A stretch of 64,000 bases of DNA, taken from Aliiroseovarius sp. M344. Lineage in GTDB: Bacteria; Pseudomonadota; Alphaproteobacteria; Rhodobacterales; Rhodobacteraceae. Position numbers and translations under genes: made by a program. Below the pieces are notes generated by a model, which saw only the letters and a program-made list of their open reading frames with translations, searched no databases and was not told the DNA's origin. This document shows positions 43,483 through 51,267 of this stretch, in pieces. The stretch is taken from NCBI RefSeq assembly GCF_025140835.1, contig NZ_CP081154.1, positions 62,001-126,000 of the forward strand, in the 5' to 3' direction. Within the stretch, counting starts at the first letter, position 1, and each line of letters opens with the position of its first letter.

Positions 43483-44349
43483 TCACTCATAATAGGGCCG
43501 CCATTTCTTGATCAGGCGGCGAAACCGCCGCGCCTTGGCCCATTCCAAAAAACTCCGGGCCATGGGATGACCGCGCTCATGCAGGCGCGTGCCAACTTTG
43601 CGCAGATAGCGAAACCCCTGGCGCCGGTTTTGCCGATAGGCCTGGCGCAAGTCGTTGGTCGAGGCGTTACCGCGCAACACGTCGAACAGCACATCGATAA
43701 TCCCCATTTCGACCAGGGTCTGAATGCCCGCGTGACCTGCCCCGTGGATCAGGCATCGACCATATCCCAAAGGTTTGGGAAACAGCGCCTCTTGCCTGCG
43801 GTCCAGCCGGTGCAATGGGTCCAGAAGCACGATCACCTCACGCCCTTTATCCTTTCGGTGTTGCGCCATATCATGCAGCCATGGCCCCATAGCGGACCAT
43901 TCCGCGTTGTACCGCCGTTCAAAAGGAACGGCGGCGGGATCAATCGAAAACTGGGGGGACACTGCAACGGCGCGCTGCGCATCGATGCAATCGGCCGCCA
44001 ATATCGCGCCATACCCGCCCATGCTGAACCCATACGTTGTGATATTGACGCCCTCGCCCAGATAGGCGCGACAGTTCCTCATCGCGGTGAAGAATTCAGA
44101 GTTCTGATACCAATCCTCGGCGCTATGGAAAACGCAGATATGCGGGATGCCGCGTTTTGAAAAAGACTGCGATCCCCAGCCGCCCTGCTCTGACTCAAAC
44201 GGGTAGTCGAATGGCGCAAAGGCAACCACGACCTGCTTGGGCGCCTGTGTCGGGTCGGCCAATACCGGGCCGTTATATTCCAGCCGAAGCGCCGCGCCGT
44301 CGTGGACGATGGCGCGTTTGACCCAGTTTGCAGTCTCAGCTGTCACCAT
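43483..44349 (-). CDS. Alpha/beta-hydrolase-like serine hydrolase
   Basis: A 288-residue protein with the nucleophile elbow NITTYGFSMGGYGAILAA (GxSxG) about residue 107, an HGAGHAG segment near residue 200 that can supply the catalytic His, and an N-terminal beta strand VVVAFAPFDYPF. No signal peptide. The basic C-terminal ~70 residues (YRQNRRQGFRYLRKVGTRL) are unusual and could contact a polyanionic glycan or membrane. It overlaps the upstream GT gene by 14 nt. Such proteins in glycan loci act as acyl esterases or acyltransferases. Confidence 0.65.
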   Translation of the reverse strand: MVTAETANWVKRAIVHDGAALRLEYNGPVLADPTQAPKQVVVAFAPFDYPFESEQGGWGSQSFSKRGIPHICVFHSAEDWYQNSEFFTAMRNCRAYLGEGVNITTYGFSMGGYGAILAADCIDAQRAVAVSPQFSIDPAAVPFERRYNAEWSAMGPWLHDMAQHRKDKGREVIVLLDPLHRLDRRQEALFPKPLGYGRCLIHGAGHAGIQTLVEMGIIDVLFDVLRGNASTNDLRQAYRQNRRQGFRYLRKVGTRLHERGHPMARSFLEWAKARRFRRLIKKWRPYYE

Positions 44350-45223
44350 GCGGAGGGTCCACTGGGAAGCTGGTCAGGCGGCGCACGCCGGTGGTTTTTT
44401 CAAGCATATCCTTGGCCTTTCCACGGCACCGCACCTCGCGCAGGATATCGAAGTTGCGATAATGGATCATCTTGATGTCCATATCAGGCGGCAGCGGTTT
44501 GCCTCGCAGATTGCCACCCAGAATATAGTGCTGTTCTTCTGGCAGAAGGTTCCAGTCCAGACCCGCCGCGCGGATCGCCAGCGGCAGGCTCATCTGATCC
44601 AGATAGGGACGCTTTTTCACGATGTCGATCTTGTCGATCTTTTGCGCAAGCCGGTTCCAGACCTGAGCAAAACTTTCCCCGCTTTCAGCCACCGGGCCTT
44701 CTGGAAACACGATCAGCCCCGCATTGAAATAGGGCATCAGTTTGCGCCGCCGCTGGCGCAACAGCCAGATCCGATCCTCGGGCATCGGCATGTCGCAAGC
44801 AGCATAGATGTCATTCCAGATGACCTGCCCCGACCAATACATCGACGTTGCCGGCACGACCGAGACATGGCCGGGCTTGACCATCGCATCAATGGTATTC
44901 TTGCCGATGAACAGCATGTCAGAGTCCATGAACGCCGAATAAGGCGTGTCACGCGGCTCCAGCGCCGCCAGCATCTTGTTGCCATGCGGATAGGGTGGAT
45001 CGAACTTTCCGGCAGTATCAATGGGCCGGATATCGACCCCCAATGCCTTGAGGATACCGACCGATTTCGGGTCCATGTCGCCAACCGTTTCTTCCGGGCA
45101 GTACCCCACCAGATCAATGGGCTCGTCAAACTGGCACCGGATCGAGGCCGCCAGAAAACACGCCATATCCTGATATTTTGGCGGCTCGACCACGAAGAAA
45201 ATCGTCAGCTTGGCGTCACTCAT
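44336..45223 (-). CDS. GT-A fold glycosyltransferase (DXD type)
   Basis: A 295-residue protein that opens with TIFFVVEPPKYQDMACFLAA, a Rossmann-like first strand, and has AFMDSDMLFIG with the DxD metal motif (about residue 98). The later blocks YFNAGLIVFPEG and KKRPYLDQMSLPLAIRAAGL are found in GT8-like and related nucleotide-sugar transferases. No membrane span. It lies 32 nt before the methyltransferase gene's end and overlaps the hydrolase. Donor and acceptor are unknown. Confidence 0.72.
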   Translation of the reverse strand: MSDAKLTIFFVVEPPKYQDMACFLAASIRCQFDEPIDLVGYCPEETVGDMDPKSVGILKALGVDIRPIDTAGKFDPPYPHGNKMLAALEPRDTPYSAFMDSDMLFIGKNTIDAMVKPGHVSVVPATSMYWSGQVIWNDIYAACDMPMPEDRIWLLRQRRRKLMPYFNAGLIVFPEGPVAESGESFAQVWNRLAQKIDKIDIVKKRPYLDQMSLPLAIRAAGLDWNLLPEEQHYILGGNLRGKPLPPDMDIKMIHYRNFDILREVRCRGKAKDMLEKTTGVRRLTSFPVDPPHGDS

Positions 45224-45255
45224 ACGGTGGCATCCCTTCTCATTCCGTCACCATG

Positions 45256-45984
45256 TCAGTTGGCCGGATCGCTGATACCACGCTTTTTGTCCCAGCTTCG
45301 ATAGATCTGGTGGAACTCGTTTTCGACCAAACCAAGTTCTGGCTCGACCGGCCGGATCATCCGCAATTGGGTTTCGTGACGAATGGCCTTTTTCACCGAG
45401 GTGATCCCGGTGTCATCATGGATCACAAACGCATCGGGCGTCAGCACCGGGCGAATGCCGCAAAGCTCCCGGAAATGCGTGACCTTGGCCCCATCCAGAT
45501 GCACTGCATCAATATGGCGCTTGGGGTTCTCGATCGCATAGCGGGGCGTTTCGATCAGCGAATGCCCCTTGATGAATTTGACGCGGCCGGGGAAGTTTAT
45601 CTCAAGCCATTTGCCCGCAACCTCGACGTAGATCTCGACCGGGGCCCACTGCTTCTGAACCCGCTCGCAAATATCGACACCGACCACTTTCAGCTCGGGA
45701 TTGGCCATCAGCATCAGCAGTAGGCTGTGGCCGCCATTGACGCCAATTTCGAAAGCATGGCTGCTGTTCTGTGCGACGATGAACAGATTGCGGCGTTTCA
45801 CTTCCATCTCGGGGTCCGGTTCGGCGGTCCAGAAATTTTCCTGAAAGCTGTGGTAAAACACGTTGCCCTGCAGAACCGGCGGTTCGCCAGCGGCAATCAG
45901 GCTGTCGCGCAACGTGTGGTTCAAAGAGTCCAGTTTTTCTTTCCAGTCGTTGCTGGCGATCAGCTCGTCATAAGAGTTTATCAA
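45256..45984 (-). CDS. Class I SAM methyltransferase (Methyltransf_24-like)
   Basis: A 242-residue protein with AFEIGVNGGHSLLLMLM as SAM loop, VVGVDICERVQKQW as the second acidic strand and HIDAVHLDGAKVTHFRE / AFVIHDDTGI as the later core strands, the pattern of Methyltransf_24 enzymes that methylate sugars. Start is a TTG at 45984 with AAGGGACGG before it. It would add O-methyl groups to the glycan, which is inference from the neighbours. Confidence 0.72.
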   Translation of the reverse strand: MINSYDELIASNDWKEKLDSLNHTLRDSLIAAGEPPVLQGNVFYHSFQENFWTAEPDPEMEVKRRNLFIVAQNSSHAFEIGVNGGHSLLLMLMANPELKVVGVDICERVQKQWAPVEIYVEVAGKWLEINFPGRVKFIKGHSLIETPRYAIENPKRHIDAVHLDGAKVTHFRELCGIRPVLTPDAFVIHDDTGITSVKKAIRHETQLRMIRPVEPELGLVENEFHQIYRSWDKKRGISDPAN

Positions 45985-46094
45985 TTGCCGTCCCTTTTTC
46001 TTTGATCGTTACATATAAAACATGGCCGACTTTCGGACCATACGCCTCGTGCCATGTCTCGCACAACGGCGCGTTAGTTTTTGCCGCGACGCCA

Positions 46095-47192
46095 TCACGA
46101 TTGTAGATGTTGTGCAACGCGCTGCACGACCTGTTTCTGAATGTCCTGCCGCAATTCTTGATCCGCCAGCAGCGCGCACACCTCTTTGGCGCGTGTCACC
46201 ATGTGCTGGCATTCCTCGGGGTGGTTTTCGCACCAGCGTAGATTTCGCTCTAGATCGCGAAGGTCGCGGCGGAATGGCACATAGTGTTCCCATGGTTTGA
46301 AATGATGCGTGGCAAAGGTCTCAAACGCGCAATCCATGACCAACCCCACGCTGCCGCTGTTCATCGTCCAGTAAAAGCTGGAAGCAACGTCATTGCCCGG
46401 TAGCACCAGAATGTACTTGTATGCCTGACAGTCCTCGCGCGACAGGCGCGGCCGTTCCAACCCAGTTAGAAAGGGATGATCTGCCAGAACAATGCCATCT
46501 GAATTCGTGTAGCCGATATCAAAATTCACATCATCAAAGTGTCTTTTCACAACCCGATATCGCGACATCGACATCAGGGCGGTTTCCGTTTCTTCCTGGC
46601 TTAAGGCCCCGGATTGAAACTTGCGCATCAAAGGCAACAGCCGAATGCTTTTTCCACGTCCGTGCTTGCCCAATCGCCCGCGATTGCCCGGCCCGCCCCG
46701 CCAGACGCATTTGTCAATTTTTTCGTCCCACGGCACCCGATCGGGATCAAGACCGCCCAGAAACTCTTCGCCGTCGACATCATGATAAAGGGGCAAAGGC
46801 CACAGAATGCGTCCCGTCAACTTGGACACCGGTCGGTTGAAGCTGAAGGTCGGGGCGACGAAATTGTCAGGAGATATCAGAGACCGCGTGCGGTGATCTG
46901 CCATATCCACAAGGAACGAGAAGTCAGGATCGTGATCAAGGATGCTGAACAACGCGCCGGCCGTCTTTTCCCGGTTCACCTTCCCGCCGGTCTTGCGCAG
47001 TATATGGTCCTCCAGACGCCAGCCGTTAAACTCTCCCGGCGCCCCCGCCCCATGGTCCCAATGCAGCGCCATGCCCGAGGACGCAGACATCGCATATTCC
47101 ATCGCCGCCGCGCCCGTTGATCGGGTGGCATCGCCAAGGTCACCCACCTGATGGCGGACCGAGGCTTCGATGAACTCTGCCTGTGTAACCAT
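46095..47192 (-). CDS. GT90 (CAP10-like) glycosyltransferase
   Basis: A 365-residue protein. KCVWRGGPGNRG and YKYILVLPGNDVASSFYW are the CAP10-domain blocks of GT90 enzymes, known as xylosyl- and glucosyltransferases in fungal capsules and on EGF repeats; bacterial members serve capsule or LPS. GSVGLVMDCAFETFATHHFK and the C-terminal helix LRWCENHPEECQHMVTRAKE complete the fold. I chose the ATG at 47192; the frame is open to 47273 with only a TTG. First gene of the minus-strand run, facing away from the GT2 gene at 47379. Confidence 0.82.
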   Translation of the reverse strand: MVTQAEFIEASVRHQVGDLGDATRSTGAAAMEYAMSASSGMALHWDHGAGAPGEFNGWRLEDHILRKTGGKVNREKTAGALFSILDHDPDFSFLVDMADHRTRSLISPDNFVAPTFSFNRPVSKLTGRILWPLPLYHDVDGEEFLGGLDPDRVPWDEKIDKCVWRGGPGNRGRLGKHGRGKSIRLLPLMRKFQSGALSQEETETALMSMSRYRVVKRHFDDVNFDIGYTNSDGIVLADHPFLTGLERPRLSREDCQAYKYILVLPGNDVASSFYWTMNSGSVGLVMDCAFETFATHHFKPWEHYVPFRRDLRDLERNLRWCENHPEECQHMVTRAKEVCALLADQELRQDIQKQVVQRVAQHLQS

Positions 47193-47378
47193 GTACTGCT
47201 TGCCCTCGCCCGAGACTGGCGTTCTTTGACGCTTGAATGCGGGCAGGTTAGCCCGCCGGGTCAGGCACAACAACTGTTAAGCCCCGCTCACGCATTGAAT
47301 TTCCTGCGGTTCCGTGAATAGTTTGGCCCAACAGCGCGGTGCAGCCTGCCCAACCGCGAAAAGGGAGAGCGTTTCGCG

Positions 47379-48386
47379 ATGACCATCGGCAAAGAAAAGG
47401 TGCTTTTGCTCAGCATTATGCGCAACGAGGGCCCCTATATCCTTGAATGGCTGGCGCATCATTTCACGTTGGGCATCGATGATCTGCTGATCTTCACCAA
47501 TGGCTGCACTGACAACACGGACAAGATTTTGGACCGGCTGGAGGTTATGATGCCTCATCGTGTCAAGCACCAGCCAAACCCAAAAGTCATGTTTCCCGAC
47601 CGTGGCAAATGGCACATCATGGCGCTGCGCTTTGCGGGTCATTTTGGCCGCTACAAGGCCGCCGACTGGCTTTATGTGACGGACGCGGACGAGCTGCTGA
47701 ACCTGAAGGGGGACGTGGACACGCTGGACGATTTTTTTCAGGCAACCGGGCCTGCGGATGTGGTGTCCTTCACCTCCGTTGCGTTCAACAGCAATGGTCA
47801 CAAATCCGCCAGCCCGGATCTTGTCTGCAAGCGCTTCACCGAAACGTCGTCGCAATTCGATGCGGCTGCGGCCCAGAACAAACCCGTCATCACCGCCGTC
47901 AAAACACTCTATCGCAATGCGGTTCAGGGTCCGCGACGCCCGCATCGCCCAGTGACAAACACGTTTTCCCAAACGGGATTCAAATGGATCAACGGTTCGG
48001 GCGCTCAGATGCCACCGGACTTCACTGACGGGTCAGGAAAAGCCATCAATGCTCTGGGCAGCCGGGATTATGGGCAAGTCAATCACTATGCCATCAAAAG
48101 TGCGGCAGAGTTTCTGTTGAAGGTCGATCGGGGTGACGCGGTGCAGACGGATCGGCTTGGCGCGTCCGAGCAGTATTGGAACCATGCCAACCGACCCGGA
48201 GACACGGACTTGTCCGGTGCCGAGATATCGTCCGCCGCCAAGGATATGCTGGAACATCTTCTTGCCGATAGCGAACTGCGCGAATTGCATGAAGAATCCT
48301 TCGGGCTGCGCGAGGCTCAACTGGCAGACATTCTGAAAACGGAAACCGGCGAAAGCCTTGCCCGCGCCATCGGCTATTTCGACTAG
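47379..48386 (+). CDS. GT2-like glycosyltransferase (Glyco_tranf_2_4 type)
   Basis: A 335-residue protein. It begins LLLSIMRNEGPYILEWLAHH, the hallmark of the Glyco_tranf_2_4 subgroup, then FTNGCTDNTDKILDRL and YVTDADELLNL with the DxD-like metal site. The C-terminal helix region (SRDYGQVNHYAIKSAAEFLL) is shared with the fusion protein next to it. Ribosome site AAGGGAGAG lies 9 nt before the ATG. It is the only plus-strand gene in the cluster and converges on its neighbour with a 3-nt gap. Confidence 0.85.
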   Translation: MTIGKEKVLLLSIMRNEGPYILEWLAHHFTLGIDDLLIFTNGCTDNTDKILDRLEVMMPHRVKHQPNPKVMFPDRGKWHIMALRFAGHFGRYKAADWLYVTDADELLNLKGDVDTLDDFFQATGPADVVSFTSVAFNSNGHKSASPDLVCKRFTETSSQFDAAAAQNKPVITAVKTLYRNAVQGPRRPHRPVTNTFSQTGFKWINGSGAQMPPDFTDGSGKAINALGSRDYGQVNHYAIKSAAEFLLKVDRGDAVQTDRLGASEQYWNHANRPGDTDLSGAEISSAAKDMLEHLLADSELRELHEESFGLREAQLADILKTETGESLARAIGYFD

Positions 48387-48389
48387 GCC

Positions 48390-50135
48390 CTATTGCGGTT
48401 TGCGCTGAAGCACGACGATTTCGGGCACTGACAGATCTTCGTTCTGCTGCAGCCCGGTGTCTTTGGCCTGAGCCGAGGCCAAATGGAATGTTCGCGCAGC
48501 GCCACCAATCAGCACAACCCGTTTTGCACCGCCAAGGTTGAGGTTGCGCAATACTGCCGGCCCAATTTCGCCATAGCTGATACGCACCACGTCTGGTGTC
48601 GTGTCGGCGATCAGCGCATTGATCGCTGCCGCCGTTTTGGCGGGATCATCGGGCCAGATCACTTGGGTGTTGTCCAAGGTCAGCCGCGACCCGAAATCCA
48701 GCCCGTTATGATCGAGGATAGATTGCGCGATCACGTGTCGCGATGCGTTTTCTTCCTGCGCGATGACAGTGCAGGTCTCAAACAGCGTGCAGGCATAGAT
48801 CGAAAGGAAACTGACCCCTGCCCCAAGGTCCAGAACCTTGTCGCCTTCAGACACCACCTGCCCGGTCAGCCGGGCCAGTTTGCGCTGGTATTTTCCGCGC
48901 ATCACCATGTCGAGTTGGCTGGGCGAAAAGATGCGAACATCCGCCGGAAGCTCAACCCCGTGATTGGCAACCCAATCCACGGCAGCCTCGGCGGAGACGT
49001 CGATATCGCCAACCACAAAACCGTCACCACCTTCATGGGTGTCGATGAATTCGGCCGACGGTTTGGTGCGCCGCTCTTCAATGGGACGCTCGGCGTTTTT
49101 CTGTTCCACCTTCGACATCAAGGCGGCGATCTCAGCCGGGTCACGCGCCTTTGGCGGTTTGGCCGAAACCTGGGTGATCGGCACAGTCGACGCTTCGATC
49201 AACGATTGCTTCAGCTCTTCATACGCGTCCGTCTTGCGATATTCGTCCAGCCGCGCCTCGACGCGCTCTAGCGCTTGAAAATGCAGCTTGTTCAGCACCG
49301 GATCGGTCAGCAATTCGTCCATGATCGCCTGCCGCTTTTCCGAATAGCGCAGGATTTTGTCATCCAACACCTCATTGCGATCCTGAAGTGCCCAGTAATC
49401 GGCGTTATACTTGTCTTTCTTGTTGTTCACGTTGCCGCGAAATTTGCGCACCGCATAGCTGTCGACCGACTTCACCGCATAGTGGTTCATCTGCGCCCAC
49501 TGGTAACCCACTGTGCGCCGGATCGACCGCCAGCCGCGAAACTTGAAGTAGTCCTCCATCGGAAGACCCGATCCGTTCAGCCATTTCACCGTGTCGGGAA
49601 ACTCGGTCTCTAGATGCTTGTTCTTGATCGACGGGCGATGAATGCCCAGCTTCCATTTATCATGGTCGAACTTGAACAGGGTTTTCACGCCCCAGCCCTT
49701 GTTCCACGTTGGCGGCGCGGCATAAAGATACTGTTCCGTGACCGGCGCACGGCTCCAGTCCACAACATTACCAGAGCCAAAGATGCGCCACGTGATAACG
49801 ATGCCATTGGCATCCCCTGCCGCGTCAATCATCTGGTCCAGCGTGCCGTCACCATGGTTGATGCACAGAAACTCGTCCGCATCGAACAGCAACACCCAAT
49901 CGGCATCCCGCACAACCGGTTCAGCCTGCGCGTATTTGATCGCGGACGGTTGCGGCTTCACACCTTCAGGGATGTCATTGCGGCGGTGATAGCCAAGGCC
50001 CAGCTCTTCCAACCGGATCAGCATATCATCGGTGCCGTCAGTGCAATCGTTCGTGTAGACAAGGATCTTGGTGAAGCCGACCGCCAGATGGTGCGCATAC
50101 CATTCCAAAAGAAATGGGGCTTCGTCCTTCATCAT
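48390..50135 (-). CDS. GT2-like glycosyltransferase fused to a SAM-methyltransferase-like domain
   Basis: A 581-residue protein. Residues 1-~300 form a Glyco_tranf_2_4 domain (MMKDEAPFLLEWYAHHLAVG, VLLFDADEFLCINHGDGTLD, WAQMNHYAVKSVDSYAVRKF). After a charged linker (~310-370), residues ~400-581 are a methyltransferase-like Rossmann domain with SEGDKVLDLGAGVSFLSIYA and a PDVVRISYGEIGPAVLRNL block similar to FkbM proteins. The frame is open 60 nt upstream of the ATG and codes a sensible beta strand (GTLLAVSMM) but contains only a CTG at 50180, so the true start is uncertain. The GT half is a paralogue of the 47379 gene. Confidence 0.78.
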   Translation of the reverse strand: MMKDEAPFLLEWYAHHLAVGFTKILVYTNDCTDGTDDMLIRLEELGLGYHRRNDIPEGVKPQPSAIKYAQAEPVVRDADWVLLFDADEFLCINHGDGTLDQMIDAAGDANGIVITWRIFGSGNVVDWSRAPVTEQYLYAAPPTWNKGWGVKTLFKFDHDKWKLGIHRPSIKNKHLETEFPDTVKWLNGSGLPMEDYFKFRGWRSIRRTVGYQWAQMNHYAVKSVDSYAVRKFRGNVNNKKDKYNADYWALQDRNEVLDDKILRYSEKRQAIMDELLTDPVLNKLHFQALERVEARLDEYRKTDAYEELKQSLIEASTVPITQVSAKPPKARDPAEIAALMSKVEQKNAERPIEERRTKPSAEFIDTHEGGDGFVVGDIDVSAEAAVDWVANHGVELPADVRIFSPSQLDMVMRGKYQRKLARLTGQVVSEGDKVLDLGAGVSFLSIYACTLFETCTVIAQEENASRHVIAQSILDHNGLDFGSRLTLDNTQVIWPDDPAKTAAAINALIADTTPDVVRISYGEIGPAVLRNLNLGGAKRVVLIGGAARTFHLASAQAKDTGLQQNEDLSVPEIVVLQRKPQ

Positions 50136-50217
50136 CGAAACGGCAAGTAACGTGCCGTGCGGGCTTTTATGTGGCTTCAGTTTAATGTGTCACCCTTGGT
50201 GGCAATAACAAAGCGGT

Positions 50218-51024
50218 TCAGCGCAAGGCTTTCGACGGATCAATGCCGATCTTTTCGCACATCCGCGCGGCATAAGATCCCGGCAGCGGTTCGTGCTTTT
50301 CCCACCATGGCTTGGTGCCATTGGTGTAAAGATGAACCGACAACGTATTCTCGGTGAAATGCCCTTCTACGTTTCCATAGGGGTCATAGAAAATATCGTT
50401 CAGCTGGAACGGCACCGGGTACAGAACCTCGCGTTCGCTGGCCTGATCGTATTGCCCGGTCTGCTTGGCAAAATGGGTGAAGGCCTGTGGCCCGAAGGCC
50501 GTGCGCTCGGCGTTATAGATCCGGGCAGCATGGGACAGTTTCGGGTCCTGGCGGTCGTATTTCCGACGCTGGTTCTTGTTCCACCACGCCGGATAATCTG
50601 GCAGGTTGTCATAGTAATCCAAAAGCTGGTCCATAAGCTCGCATTGCTGGGGCAGCCCGACCACACCACAGTTCAGTGCGCCAGACATACCATGGCGGCC
50701 AAAGATGTATTCCTGATCTTCGGGAAACGGGCGGTGGCAGAACGCGTCGCAGTCGATCCAGATAGCGCCGATGGCGCGGATCATCTTGTATCGAAACACG
50801 TTGGACAGAAACGACGCGCTGGTCGCCTCGATCAAGGCGCGGTCCAGATCCATGATCTCGGACGCCGGTCGCACTTCGATCCCGTCGGGGACATTGCTCA
50901 CCTTGTCGGCGCAATAAAGAATGGTCCGGTGCCCGGCCTTAACATGAGAAAGCAGACACAACTGGTTAAGATAGTGAAGCTTTTCGCCAATCCAAAGGGA
51001 CGCAACTGCCCGCCGTTCACTCAT
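50218..51024 (-). CDS. GT32-like / capsular sugar-transferase with DXD motif
   Basis: A 268-residue protein. WIGEKLHYLNQLCLLSHVKA at the start, then RYKMIRAIGAIWIDCDAFCH, which carries the D-x-D of sugar-binding transferases related to GT32 and alpha-1,4-GlcNAc transferases. MSGALNCGVVGLPQQCE follows the catalytic part. No membrane span. The start ATG has GAAAGGGC 8 nt upstream. It is the outermost gene of the cluster, divergent from tamA. Confidence 0.75.
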   Translation of the reverse strand: MSERRAVASLWIGEKLHYLNQLCLLSHVKAGHRTILYCADKVSNVPDGIEVRPASEIMDLDRALIEATSASFLSNVFRYKMIRAIGAIWIDCDAFCHRPFPEDQEYIFGRHGMSGALNCGVVGLPQQCELMDQLLDYYDNLPDYPAWWNKNQRRKYDRQDPKLSHAARIYNAERTAFGPQAFTHFAKQTGQYDQASEREVLYPVPFQLNDIFYDPYGNVEGHFTENTLSVHLYTNGTKPWWEKHEPLPGSYAARMCEKIGIDPSKALR

Positions 51025-51267
51025 TATTCTGCCCTTTCGGATTGATCCGCTGGTGATGATTTGCTCACTAGCTAGTTAGCTCAGTCCCCAACGCCTTGTA
51101 AACAAGCGAAGCGGCAATGGCGCACTCGTCCCGGCCGGACAAGAAAGGCGCAGTTAAATTCGACAGCAATTTACCGCCGATGGTGCAAAACCTGTGGTGG
51201 CTTTTAGCGGTTCACTATAGGCTGGAACATAGGGACAACATAATTTGCACAACAAGGGAGTTGGGGA
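51025..51267. other. Divergent intergenic region
   Basis: 243 bp between the outermost glycosyltransferase and tamA, so it must hold both promoters. TTCACTATAGGC at about 51211 may contain a -10 for tamA, but no good -35 is seen. AAGGGAG at 51254-51260 is the tamA ribosome site. CTAGCTAGTTAGCT at 51068-51081 is a short repeat. Confidence 0.35.

Noticed and set aside
43366..45304. Long plus-strand frames opposite the hydrolase and GT genes
   Set aside because: The minus-strand genes show catalytic motifs; the opposite frames do not and lack initiation signals.
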